Of a stretch of 64,000 nucleotides of DNA, positions 48,188 through 60,500 are shown piece after piece. Position 1 is the first letter of the stretch, and the number at the start of each line of letters is the position of its first letter. The notes under the pieces were generated by a model that ran no database searches, had not been told where the DNA came from, and saw only the letters and a list, made by a program, of their open reading frames with translations. Made by a program: the position numbers and the translations under genes. Origin of the DNA: Clitoria ternatea (taxonomy: Eukaryota > Streptophyta > Magnoliopsida > Fabales > Fabaceae); NCBI GenBank assembly GCA_037962975.1, contig CM075674.1, positions 86,382,501-86,446,500 of the forward strand. Reading direction: 5' to 3'.

Positions 48188-51100
48188 TGTAACACCCTCA
48201 GTTACACCTTCATAAATACTAGAAAAATTCGTAATTTTTTTAAAGAAATGATCGTTAAAAGAAAACTATCGGAATAAATTACATACATTATTTCTGAAAT
48301 ACCTCATAAATATTATTAAAACTTTATAAAGTAATTTTACATTCATCCGAAGAAAATAAATATTAAACATTATAAGAATAAGAGAAAACTCCATGGCCCA
48401 GAAGCAGTTACTTAATAACTTTATTTATTCATTAGACCACGGTATTCATACCGAGCTCTCTTTCTAGAACGTACTATATTTACTACCGAGATTCTTCGAT
48501 CCTCCCCTCTGAACCATCAATTTAAAATATATGAAACAAAAACACGGAGAAAGGAGTGAGAAACAGAATATAATATTCCCAAATGGGGCATAAGCAATAA
48601 AGGGTTTTCACAAACTAATATATAATAATATCAATCACAATCACAATCACATACACAATCAATTATGAATGCATGAATGTTATGCAATATCTTCATCATA
48701 ACTTACCTATATATGTGGGCCCTTAAATTTTAATTTGCACTATTCCATAAGTCCGGATAATAATAATAGGAACAGCTCAACTGGCATGGAAACACTTAGA
48801 GACTAGTTAGATTGAGAAAGTTTTTATTGTGAAAGTACCTGACACTAGGGAGCTACCCCAGGTCCCTTGAAGCACCCTTTCACACCCTCTCATCTCAAGG
48901 CTCGTAATTAAGCCTCCTCTAATGTATCCTCGATTTCTATAATCCGTCCCTAGACAATATCATTTTGTTTCACTTTAATGATTTATGATGCATGAACTAC
49001 TCGCGTATTTAATTAGTTAAGGCTTTTAGAAACTCAATTATTAAATACCTTAAAGGTTTACAACATCATTTCAATAAACTGTACATTTTCTCAATTCTCT
49101 AAATTTTTGTCTCATATAAATAAATTTAGTACAGTTTCTGAATCTCACCAAAATTGAGTTTCTAGGCCTTAAATATCTCAAAACTTTCATATAAAACTTT
49201 ACATAATATTTCTCAAATTGAATCTTAACAAAATTAGGAATTTCAATTATTTCCAAATATCTTTCGTTATTAAGTTGGAAAATTTTTGAAAATTTTATTT
49301 TATTAAAAGAGAATAATCTTTATATCATTAACCAAAAATACTTAAAATTATAAAATTTTTCTTTAATTCAAAATTCAATTATCTCAACCTTTTTATAAAT
49401 TAATTTTCATAAAATGACTTCTTCTAAAAAAATTTATTCTAAATATTAAAAGTAAAGTTAATAAAAATAATTTCTAAGAAGAAATAAAAGATAAAAAATT
49501 AATGAGTAAGGTAAGAAAATTCTTACTGAGTTTTAGTTTTTCGTCATGCTTGCTATATGCTCAACTTTATATCACAAGATCATCGATCATAATCAAAAAA
49601 TGTCAATCTCAGTTAAACATCATCAATCACAAATATAATCAATCATAATCAAATCAATTAAATTAAATATCATTAATACATATCATAATTCAAAATTTAA
49701 ATGGTTATTAATATAGTTGATTTTGAGTTCTTTTGGTCAATTCCTCGTATAGGTCTATGTAAGTCCATATAATCCAGTCCTTGCATAGGTATAGTCCAGT
49801 TCATATATGTTATAAAAGTACAGGTCCTTGCATAGGTATGTTAGAGTTAGTTATACCAGATATTTAATTTAAAATTTATTATAAATTTTAAGTTAAAGAG
49901 TTAATATTTTAAAATAATAATATTGTTAAATTTAAAAGGAGTAAGAGACTCCTCCCATTATTCTTATGTCTTTTCATATTATATTCTTATATCACTCCCC
50001 CTTACCTCTTGTATATTAATTCGTTATTGTAAATCCGTGCACGCCTCGTCTCCGAGTTTTAAAACATACCAATTTCATTCTAATATAGTTACAAGATGAG
50101 AATTAAGATTACTACTTAAAGCAGAAATGGTAAATTTTGAATAGTGAATACTAAATCGTAAATCATGAATAGTAACAGTAAAAGTAAAATGTGAATAGTA
50201 ATGGTAAATAGTAAATCGTGAATAGTAACAGTAAATAGTAAATTATGAATAGTAACGGTAAATAGTAAAACATGAATAGTAAAGGTAAATAGTAATAGTA
50301 AATAGTAATTTATAATTGAAATAGTAATTTACTATTGAAATAGTATTTTACTATTCAGAATAGTAACTTAAAATAATATTATTTCTAATATAATAATAGA
50401 TTTCTAAAAACGATATGAAAATAACCCTAAAAAATATAAAAGAGAGGTATTCTTATCTTAGGATTTTAGCAGAACCTTCTTCCAAAAAAATTTATTTCTC
50501 TCTCTTACTTCCACCACTATCTCACTAGTACTACTATATTAAGAAAACTTAATCTGAAACTGTGAATTCTAAAGAAGAATTCCTTCGGTATTTATAAGGA
50601 AAATTACTATGCATTCCATTATTTTAATATAAAAGTACTGTACATTTTTTGAAAATTCAATCCTAGTTACTATGCATCTTTTGAAAATTTCGTACATGCA
50701 CAGTGTTTTGCATAGTAAATGTCGACTGAATTATTAAGCCAAATAGTAACCTTTTACTTGGTATATTTTAAATATTCAAAATCAGTCCCTTTTGGAATTT
50801 ACTTATATCAGTCCTCACTAATTTTGTAATAAGTAATATAAAGTTTAAATTTTAAAAATCTAAAATTTTCTGTTAATAAAAATTTATTGATACGTTTCCA
50901 ATTTTTTAACGATTGGAAAAAATCAAGATTTTTCTCAAACCGATCATTTTTAGATAAGTCTACTTGAAATAGATTTTAGAAAATTTTCTTATAATTTAAC
51001 TTTATTTTCTTATAAATATTTTTAATTTTAAGTCACTTATATGAATTTAAAATTATTTAAAAAATATTATTTTATTAAAATAATTCAAAAATTCCAAAAA

Positions 51101-51192
51101 ATCATAAATAATACGTAGATTAAAAAGTTCTAAAGAACCATAATTTAATTCCTTCAAAATTGTAATATAAAAATAAAAATAGGGGTGTTACA
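48188..51192 (-). repeat. 5' LTR of the chromovirus, 3,005 bp
   Basis: On the plus strand it starts TGTAACACCCTC and ends AGGGGTGTTACA. It carries a GC-richer core at 48840-48900 (GGGAGCTACCCCAGGTCC) and a tract of GTGAATAGTAA/GGTAAATAGTAA words at 50130-50350 shared with the other LTR. Confidence 0.85.
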
Positions 51193-51267
51193 ATTCTCAC
51201 CAAGCCATTAGCAAAAGTCAAGTTTGCTTTTATCAAATATAATCTGAACATGCACAATATTGTTTGA
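51193..51267 (+). pseudogene. Copia pol C-terminal end (RNase H tail)
   Basis: Translation reads ILTKPLAKVKFAFIKYNLNM then HNIV and TGA at 51265. It matches the standard Copia ending D(I/L)(F/L)TKPL...F...LG(M/I). The open frame begins at the chromovirus border, so the insertion cut the RNase H coding end. Confidence 0.8.
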
Positions 51268-51627
51268 TTGAGGTGTCTGTATGATTATGGTCTGTAATTT
51301 TCCCAACTCAGAATAATTTTCACTTATTCACTTATATGCTGAGAGACACAATTTGTTGCCTTATTTAAATTCTTTTATTTATTTATTTATTCTATTTCAT
51401 AACGCATGTCATTCATTCATTGCTTGGAATGTAACTGTTTCTAGAAATTGTTTTCCCTCCATAATGCCACGTTGCCTTTAAATAACCCCCTCCTAGTTGT
51501 ATTTTAACTCTTTGCACTTCTCTGCAACTGCTCTGTAAATTTCCCCCTTTCTCTCTCTCTATTTTTCTTAAAATAGTTTTTTGCCCTAAACCCTTTCTTC
51601 TTCCCAAGCTTCTTTTTTCTCCCTACA

Positions 51628-52584
51628 ATGGCTGACCTGTCTCTCTCTGTGAAGGATGTGATTGAGTCGCTGTACTTCAATGCTACTCAACACCAAGTTG
51701 AAGGAAGGGATGTAACTGCTGAAATAGAAGGCATTGGTTGGACCAGTTTTTGTATGGACCAAGAACCCTTCTCACCATCAGTTGTACTTGAGTTATGGAA
51801 AATAGTCTCTGTGGACAAGACGAAGTACATTCTTGTTGGAACTTTACGTGGGAAGCAGATTGAAATTTTTGAAGATCTTTTGGTAATCGTTCTGCAATGC
51901 AATCTTGGAGGAACAATCTTCTCTGAAGACTTCGAGTTCACTAAAGTCTCCAATTTCATAATCAATGAGGCTTTGTTTGGAAAAGCTCGTCCTGATAAAC
52001 TCACCTTTAGCAGTCTGCTACCTAAGGTCCAGATGCTTCATGTTTTGATGGGTCAAGTTTTCTACCCTAAGAATTCTGTAAAAGATACAATCTCTAAATT
52101 GGATATATTCTGTATATATCATATGTTGATGAAGAAACAAGTCAACTTTGCCAACATTTTGCTAACCTACATGACCACTGCAGTCGTGAAGAAGCAGAAA
52201 AAGGTTCCTTACCCAGCTGCGTTAATAAAAGTTTTTAAGCTGGAGAATGTGAGTCTGGAGTCTGTTATAGACTGGATGACAAGTGGTCCATTGATCACTA
52301 AGCTGCCTACCTTTTCTCCCCTATTGAACAAGCCAACTACCACTGCTGCTGAAGTTCATGATTCTCCTCTGAAGAGGAAAGTCAAATCTAAACCCGTTAA
52401 GGAACAACCTAAAGCCAAGAAGGCTAAGGTTACAAAAGTTTTTGTTTTGAAGGATAAGACTCCTATTAAGAAGTTTGAATCTACCCCTCCAAGAAGACTG
52501 AATCTGCAGCTACCGAGAAGCCTGCTGAATCTCTACATATATCATCTGCCTCAAATGATGAAGTGCCTATTGGGCAAGTTTTAA
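51628..52584 (+). CDS. Envelope-like (third) ORF of SIRE-like element
   Basis: A 318-codon frame starting MADLSLSVKDVIESLYFNAT follows the pol end by about 360 bases, behind a pyrimidine-rich leader. Its globular part (to about residue 210: EIEGIGWTSFCMDQEPFS, VIVLQCNLGGTIFSEDFE, LPKVQMLHVLMGQVFYPK) resembles plant retrotransposon third-ORF proteins. A Lys/Pro-rich region (KRKVKSKPVKEQPKAKKAK) follows. A frame change near 52490 moves the natural continuation to another frame (52563-52800, VLKKKKSAQAQ), and stops break the Pro/Ser-rich tail that runs to about 53340. No membrane segment is obvious, so 'envelope-like' refers only to gene position. Confidence 0.6.
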   Translation: MADLSLSVKDVIESLYFNATQHQVEGRDVTAEIEGIGWTSFCMDQEPFSPSVVLELWKIVSVDKTKYILVGTLRGKQIEIFEDLLVIVLQCNLGGTIFSEDFEFTKVSNFIINEALFGKARPDKLTFSSLLPKVQMLHVLMGQVFYPKNSVKDTISKLDIFCIYHMLMKKQVNFANILLTYMTTAVVKKQKKVPYPAALIKVFKLENVSLESVIDWMTSGPLITKLPTFSPLLNKPTTTAAEVHDSPLKRKVKSKPVKEQPKAKKAKVTKVFVLKDKTPIKKFESTPPRRLNLQLPRSLLNLYIYHLPQMMKCLLGKF

Positions 52585-54505
52585 AGAAAAAAAAGTCTGC
52601 TCAAGCTCAAACTGCTGTTGCTACCAAAGAAGCTCAGCCTGCCTTTTCAACTCCTTCTTCCAAGAGCTCCTATGATCTATACTCCACTTCTCTCAAGGAT
52701 TACGTCAAAATTTCCTCCAAAAAGCAATATGTTCACTTCATTCACTACCACTGTCAAAAATTCCCTAATGTAGATGTGTTAAAGAAAACCAAGTATGATT
52801 GAATTGATTTGTACAACCTCAACTATGACATGTACAAATCAGACAAGGCTCAATGGAACACCTTGAGGGATGAAGAGAAAAAGAAGAAGACAACGCTACT
52901 CCTGCCAAGAGGAAGTCTGATGCACCGGCTAAGGTTCTCAAGAAGAAAAAGAAGATGTCTACGTATTCTGTGAAGTCATATGCTCCAACACAGGTTCAGA
53001 CTATTGCTTAAGCACAGGTCCAGACACCTGCTGCAACCCACTACTGTTGCTCAACCATTTATACCCTCTCCTCTAGTATCTCAACCTAAACCATCTACTC
53101 CTCTACCTAAGGTACCCACACCTAAACCTTCTACTTCCTCATCTCAAACTACACCTACCCCATCTGTAACTAAGTATTCTGCCCTTCCTCTATCCAAATC
53201 ATCTAAACCCAAGTATGCACCCAAACCCAAATCCAAAAAGGCATACACGTAATCTCAACCTACCTTTAAGCCTACCATACCCATACCATCTGTACCAAGA
53301 CCCATTTACCCTGAAATCACCTTCTCACCTCATACAAAATTCTACTAACCCCTAACTGTACCCTTAGCAAAGAGGAAGACCTGCCCCTTAATCCCTCAAC
53401 TCCCTGGCCGTATATTCCCATACATACACCTGGTGAACTAACCGTATATAAGCAAACCTTCTTCCCTGGAAGTGGTGTCCGTATCTTTCCTTGGAACAGG
53501 TTCCACCATCCCATTTCACCTAAATACCTCCTTTCCAACCCCCACCTCTACAGACCAGAATTCTAAGCCTACATTCAAGCCATCTGCATGCAGCAAGAGC
53601 ATTGTCAACATCTCAGAGATCATAAGCTTCCTACCAAGCCTTGGATTTAGATGCTTGCCAAGGCTAAGGCTCGTCTGTTGGTGTATCCAGACCGCCTTAT
53701 GCCTAAAAATCAGAGGATTATCACCAAGAAATTGAAAGAGAAAGTTTAGATTTTTGCTCCCTCTGCCCTTGAATGGTACATGTGAACTGCTAAGAAACTC
53801 CCTGCAGATATTTTAGAGGTTGTGTGAAGACTTCTCTCCTAATGGCCATACTCGCAGCTTATTATGGTCTCACTACCTTTGGGAACGAGATCAAGTTTGG
53901 AGCACCTTTTCCTCATATCCTGCTGGACTATTGATTGATGTTCGTAATTTTTGGAGTCGAGTTGGAAGAACCCCTCAAACCCATCCATCCTTTTAGGATC
54001 CATCAACAGTCATTATCCCTTCTTCCATCATTCTTACAGACCACCCTTTTTTTCTTTTGTAAATAAATTGGTTGTTTACTTCTTCCACGTCTCAAATGAT
54101 TTTTGCTTCACTTCATAGTGTCTTCTTACACCTTTTAGGGCTGCTAGGTCTCTATGATGTCCCTCTTATTGTTGATTACAAAAGGGGGGGAAGTGTCTAA
54201 GTATAAACAAGTCTGAGTCTGGAAGTATGTAGTTTATATATGAGAAGTCTGTAATTTTTTTGAGTTATATGTAAACTTTTCGCTTATATGAATAATAATC
54301 AGTTCAGTTTTCATACACATTTCTTCAATACTTATTGTTACAACTAAAGTCTGTTATATGTGAATAACTTAATCATTTTGAAACTGTGAAATATAAACTC
54401 ATGATTTTTAGAATTCAATATTTTCAATGTTTCAATTCTCTCTTTAATATAAATTTCATTATATCTTAGAGACTTGATGTTTGTTATCAAAAAATAGGGG
54501 CAGAT
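52585..54505 (+). pseudogene. Decayed C-terminal extension and 3' untranslated region of envelope-like ORF
   Basis: Frames at 52563-52800 and 52980-53252 encode Lys-rich then Pro/Thr/Ser-rich stretches (PKPSTPLPKVPTPKPSTSSS) consistent with a hinge-like tail. Stops at 52799 and later break it. A purine tract AAAAGGGGGGGGAAG at about 54179-54193 and AAAAAATAGGGGCAGAT just before the LTR are polypurine-tract candidates. Confidence 0.45.
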
Positions 54506-55099
54506 TGTTAGAATTAAGTCTGAACTTAAGACTAAGAAGTCTAAACCCCATGTGATTTGTTAATAATATACATAAAGACTCTTAGCTAAAGTGAAGTCTG
54601 TACGCTCGTTTATATAACTATTCTGTTCAAGTGTGACAGGGAGTCCGTAGAACTCCATTTGCAAAGAATAGGGGGAATCCGTAAAAATCAAATTCGTTCA
54701 TATCAAGAAGAGTTTGCACTCTCTAAAGACTTCAAAATCTATTAAGACTTTATGAAGTTATAGACCTCAAGATGAAGTTTTCTATCTCATGTTTTAGCAT
54801 GTGTAAAGGATCTTTCTTTTCTAAACAAGGAGCTGCATGGACTTTCAAGAATACTAGTTGCATTGGGATGGTGCAGATATTGTAAAAGTGTTGTTTATAA
54901 TAATGAAAATCCTTTGGTCTGAAGGGACTGAATTGGAAGTGAACCAGAATAAATCCACTGCATGATTCTCTATCCTTCTTTGGTTTGTACATTTATTTAA
55001 TTGTCTCTAACCTGTTGAGCTGTTCGTAAAAGGATTTTTGAAAAAGAGTTTAAGACTTATTGAACCCCCTCCCCTTTTAAGTCTAACTCTGTACCATCA
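54506..55099 (+). repeat. 3' LTR of the SIRE-like element, 594 bp
   Basis: It starts TGTTAGAATTAAGTC after a purine run (AATAGGGGCAGAT) and ends CTCTGTACCATCA. Inside, GAAAATCCTTTGGTCTGAAG and GAAGTGAACCAGAATAAATC match the style of the LTR at 15256-16919. That LTR is much longer, so the two are related but distinct families. Confidence 0.65.
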
Positions 55100-57526
55100 T
55101 GTAGTTTTTTTTTATTTGGAGTATTGGGGACTATGACAACTGATAGATTATAAACCTGTTAAGGTTCCCATTAAGTGCTAACAGGCCTAATCTGATTTCC
55201 ACTTATTTAAGCCTATATATTTTTCTTATTTGTAGTATAAAGGCTCATTAATATTAGATCACTTATATTGAGCCCAACGAAATGTAAATAGCAAATATAA
55301 ATACTACAAATAATATATATAGCTCATATTAATTATTATAAAAAAAATTTCTAACAAGTTTTGCCTGGGATGGGGGTCTAATGCAACATAACATAAAAGT
55401 TTATTTGCACTACTTTTAAAAAAAACCAATGCAACATAATCCAGGAGTCAATCTTACGCTGTGTTCCTGACTTTAAAATAGTGAATTCTTATAATGTGTA
55501 TGTTTGATAAAACTAGTGAAAAAGCTAGCTAAAAACTAAAAAGTCATTGAAAGCCGAAAAATGAAATAAACTTTCAACTAAATGAAATACTTTGTCAAAC
55601 ATACACTAAATGTTATTATTGTTTTTGTAAAATGATAGTTATTTTAGTTTTTTAGTTTATTTTTATGTTGTTATTTTATAACTTTTTATTATCATTTAAA
55701 TTAATAAAGAGAGTAAAATAATTATATTTTTACAATGATAAAAACTTTCAGTTGTTTTTTCTTTGGTAGTAATATGTCATACTCTTATTTGAAGTCCGTC
55801 TAAAGATCCGTTTGGTTTCAAACGGAACAGAGGTTTTTTAGAGGGAGTTTTTCAATCCGACAGTTAAACGGAGTTTTGATTGTCTCAAATAGCATGAATG
55901 ATCAATATTCTCCTTTTTTTAAACCTCATTTTTCAAAGTGCTAACCAAACAAATACTAAACCTTTTATACACGAATGGAGTTAGAATTTCAATTCGAGGA
56001 GTGACAAAACCATTATGTGACTTAGGGGGGATTATCACATCATTTTCATTTAGTTTGATATTTTATTTATATATAATTAATATAGAAAGTTTAAGGATAT
56101 TGATTGTATTGGTAAAGTCTGTGATCATTATAAAACTAAAGTCAACTCAAATGTCCTAATCATGAGATTTAGTCTAACAAAGTGTATTATTTTCTTTTTA
56201 TTGGCTTATGATTATCTTGTAGAAAATAGAATTGAAAAATATATAATTAACAAAGTAAAAGAAATGAAGAAAAATAAACAATAACTAACTTTATATTATA
56301 AATTGAGGAGAAAAATGCTAGAAACACAACACTCCTATATTTCTCATTTTAGAAACATTATTCATGCTTGTGTGTTCCAATCTCTAATGAAAATGCTTAT
56401 ATCCATAATGCAACCCCATCATGGATTATTACTCCTTTCAATCAATTTTTTGGTTTAATTATATATATCCTCTTCTAAAGGTATTTTTGTTTAATTTATG
56501 AACATCCACATCACGGTAAGACTAATTCTCCTACTAGTATTTTTTATTTATTTATAAGATTCAAATCCAAGACCTTATTTAATAAGAATCAATGTGTAAC
56601 ACTTGAACTAATCACCTGTCAAGACTTTCAATCTTTTTTATAGGATAAAATTAACCAAATCATTAAAATCAATAAAAAATAATTAATTTATAATTAAGTT
56701 TGTTGGTTTTCTTATTCTAAGTTTTTTTCCTATCAACTTAATTAATGTGTTCGATAATAGTAAATATATTAATATCATGTTTCCTTAAATAAAAAAATAT
56801 CTTAATATCTATTCTCTTTTGATTTGTTAGATTAGTATGTCCTCAAACAATTCACCACTTATTGTAATCTAATAGGGTAAATAAAAGAATGTTAAAATTA
56901 TTCTTTAGAAACTCTAACTATGCATTATAGAAGAATCACAAAATTTTAAAGTTAAAAGGGACACCGATTTTTAACATATCTTTTTTTAAAAATACAGTAA
57001 GTAATATTACTTTACATAAAGAAAACGTATCATTAAATAGTTTTTCAATTTCGAACTCAAAATTCATAAAAAAATTTCTTTATATACTATGTTGAAGGAT
57101 TTGCAGGCTAAAGTTTTACTTTTAAGGGTGATTTAGAGTTATTCTTCTTAATTAAGGCATTGATTAACATCATTTTTCTTTCTTTCATCTGGATTTATCA
57201 AAAGGAATGAACATTAAAAAAAATTAGAAAAAGGATAACATTTTTTCTCTAAGTTTTTCATTTTGGGAAGAAATAAAAAGAACAGTATCCAAATCCAACT
57301 TAAGACAGTGTTTGGGGGTAGGGAGCAGGGAATAATAGCACGAAATTTACCAAGACGAACACTGAACACAAACACTAAAAATTAAAAGACGTTTACATCG
57401 GGCGCTATGGTGGTTGAATCCTCCGTCTTCTTTCGATGAGTTCGAGGAATGCCCTTTCTACTTAACACTTAACACACCACACACTCTTTCTTTCTCTTCA
57501 ATTGCAAACCCCATTCCCATTATTCA
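55100..57526. other. Intergenic region and LTA2 upstream sequence
   Basis: It is AT-rich with no gene. It contains the Tourist copy at 55804-55956. 57300-57526 is the likely promoter and 5' leader of the downstream gene; pyrimidine-rich stretches (TTTCTTTCTCTTC) precede the ATG. No TATA box is convincing. Confidence 0.4.
55804..55956. mobile_element. Tourist-like MITE, 153 bp
   Basis: The ends AGATCCGTTTGGTTT and AACCAAACAAATAC are inverted. TAA at 55801-55803 and at 55957-55959 flank it. It is the same family as 24494-24669, more diverged. Confidence 0.75.
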
Positions 57527-60500
57527 ATGATGGCTCACCTTCTCCACACTCCCTTCGTCCCTTCTTCCTCCGCCCTCCGCCGCACTCCCATTCCCCACCG
57601 TAAAACCACGGCTCCCCTCGTCGTTCGAGCCAAGATCCGCGAAATTTTCATGCCCGCCCTCAGCTCCACCATGACCGAGGGCAAAATCGTCTCCTGGATC
57701 AAATCCGAAGGCGACAAGCTTTCCAAAGGCGACAGCGTCGTCGTCGTCGAGTCCGACAAGGCTGACATGGACGTCGAGACCTTCTACGACGGCTACCTCG
57801 CCGCCATCGTCGTCGAGGAAGGCGGCGTCGCTGCCGTTGGATCCGCCATCGCATTCCTCGCCGAAACCGAGGATGAGATTCCTCAGGCCAAGTCCAAACT
57901 CTCCTCCTCATCGTCATCCCCGTCTTCCTCTTCATCCGCACCTGCACCTGCACCTGCACCGCCTGCGGAATCTCAGCCGGAGAAGGTTGCCGCGGCGGCG
58001 CCAGTTTCGGTGGCGCCGGCTCCGTCCGTTGCCTCCAGCCATCCTGCGTCGGAGGGAGGGAAGCGAATTGTCGCATCGCCTTATGCGAAGAAGCTTGCCA
58101 AGGAGTTGAAGGTGGTTCTTTAGTTAGTTAGAAATTGGTTAGACGGTTCTGAATTAGTTAGATAGTTTGTTTGTTACATTTTGTAACAGCTTTGATTATT
58201 TTATTAAATTCAGATTCCATGTTTTTTTGACAGGTTGAGTTGGGGAGGATTGTGGGGACTGGGCCGTTGGGGAGGATTGTGGCTAAGGATGTTGAGGCGT
58301 TTGCAGCTGCTGGGAATGCTGCTGCCTCTTCTGCGCCGGCGCCACAGAAGAGTGAGGCGGCTGGTGCGGTGGAGTTGGGATCTGTGGTTCCTTTTACCAC
58401 AATGCAGAGTGCTGTGAGTAGGAACATGCTTGAGAGTTTGGCGGTTCCCACTTTCAGAGTTGGTTACACCATCACCACGGATGCACTTGATGCCTTGTAT
58501 AAGAAGGTGAGGTTTGACCGTGCAATCTTTTTTGGATATGCAATGTGTTGAGTGTGGTTGTTTTGAGTTGTCGTGCTAGCTGAGGAAATCACATATGATA
58601 ATGTTGGTTTTGCTTTTGAATGATGCTAGTTTTGGTTTTCCTCTATGTTGTGTGATGTTGCAATGACGTGTTTAATGTGCTTTGTAGGGAGTTCGTAATG
58701 CGGTTATAGATCCTTTGTGCTTAGTTTTTGCACTGTTTGGAGTGTTCTGAATGCTCTCCAACTAAGTTCCTGGTTCTGCATTTTGTAGGAAGCTCGCTGC
58801 CTTTAGAGACTGGCCCTTGCCTAAGGAAAAGGGTGAAGAGAAACAGGAATTAACACTCTTTTTAGTTTGTATATAGTACTAAATGTGAAGTTTCTATGAT
58901 GAAGTCAATGATAGATATAAACTGGTTTAGATTAGAACAAAATGAAGCATTATTGATAGAATGTGAACGAAAGATACAACTCTCTAGGTATTAGGTATTT
59001 GAGAGACCTAGAACTCTCCCAATTCCTAAGGCCCTAATCCTTACTCAAATGACAAGATACCCCTTCCTCCCACCCACCCTGTTATTTATTGGCAACATAC
59101 CTTTCACCTTCTCATCCCTCAGCCCACAAACTAACAGTAGCTAACTAATATTTAATAATGTAAGTAATTAACAAATTAACTAATGGATATCTAAATCTAA
59201 CAGTCAATGGGATATATTGTAAATTTATTTATTAACTGGACCATTCCCTTGTAGCAAATGTTTGCGTTTTGCAATAATGATATGGGACAGGGATTTGTTC
59301 AGTTACTAGAATATTGCATCCCTTCCTTCATATCCTTTTGGCTATTGTTTGCTAATGCATTCATCATCTGCATGAGGAGGTTGAATTGATGTCTGAAAAG
59401 AATTAGAATTAGAATTAAATATGTCTGGCCCATCATTTGTGTATGCTTTTATTATATTACATATTATGACCAATGCTAGATTGAATATCACATTGGTTTT
59501 GTTTGAGATTTTAGTGACCTTTGTGTTTTGTACATAGGGAGGGGGTTTCATACAATTTACAAATTCAATATTATATTCAGTTGGGATGACTTTTTGGGAT
59601 TTGTGATGAATGGGAGTTTTTTTTTACACTAAGCAAATTTTAAGGATTTGGGGTCTTCACACCAAAATGATTAAAAAACAATATGGGAAATAAATTTAGT
59701 ACTGAAATTATCAAGTGTGCTTAATGCAAGTCTGAGCTAAATAAAAGTAAAAACACCATCCATGTAGGATTCTAGGTTGCTTGTGATATGCTGTTGGCAG
59801 TATATGATGGTCTGATCTGATATCTTCAGTTTTTCAAATTATTTCTACACGTACCATGGACTTTTTGGCTCATATCCAAAATGTTAATATCTGTATATTG
59901 CTTCATTCTATTTTATAAAATTTCAGATCAAGTTAAAGGGAGTTACTATGACAGCATTGCTTGCCAAGGCTACTGCACTTGCTCTGGTTAAACACCCTGT
60001 TATGAACTCTAGTTGTAGAGATGGTAATAGCTTTACATATAATAGCAGCATCAATATTGCAGTTGCTGTGGCCATAGATGGTGGACTGATTACACCAGTG
60101 CTTCAGGATGCTGATAAGGTTTTGACACTATTTTTAGCAGCTTCTATTTATTAATTTATTTCTATAAAAGGCGGGCCTTAATTCTAAGAAGATAGGTTTG
60201 ATGTATATTGTAGGTTGATCTCTATTCATTGTCAAGAAAGTGGAAGGAGTTAGTTGATAAGGCTCGAGCCAAGCAGCTGCAACCTCATGAATACAACACT
60301 GGTACTGTAATTACATATTTATATTTAATTGGGTTTCTTTCATATCTCAATTAACTAATTTTCCAACTTATTATATAATGCTTGAAATTTTTACTAGGAC
60401 TAGGGCTATTTATAGTTGATTTAATATTAATATCATCTAAAGTCCATCACTACATACATAGGACAGATATGTTTGTCCAAAAGAAAGCAATCTCAAATAT

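Larger units (their letters stand above)
42503..51192 (-). mobile_element. Tekay-like chromovirus (Ty3/Gypsy LTR retrotransposon), defective
   Basis: It is on the minus strand: 5' LTR 48188-51192, primer-binding site 48173-48184, broken gag-pol 48032 down to about 43600, polypurine region just before 43586, and 3' LTR 42503-43585. The gene order (gag, protease, reverse transcriptase, RNase H, integrase, chromodomain) and the TGTAACACCCC LTR ends place it in the chromovirus branch, close to Tekay/Del. The 3' LTR keeps only about 1.1 kb of the 3.0-kb LTR. The 5' LTR edge at 51192 abuts Copia pol sequence in the opposite direction, so it inserted into that element. Confidence 0.9.
51193..55099 (+). 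mobile_element. SIRE-like Ty1/Copia element, 3' part
   Basis: In order: the last codons of pol (51193-51267), a spacer and leader, an envelope-like ORF (51628-52584) with a decayed C-terminal extension, purine-rich tracts, and an LTR (54506-55099). The gag-pol-envelope-like order is that of the SIRE/Maximus lineage. The 5' part is missing: the chromovirus sits exactly at the break, and beyond it lies unrelated Tat-type sequence. Confidence 0.8.

Noticed and set aside
57535..58109. Arg-rich frames overlapping LTA2 exon 1 in other frames and on the minus strand
   Set aside because: They are shadows of a GC-rich real exon with a well-recognised product.
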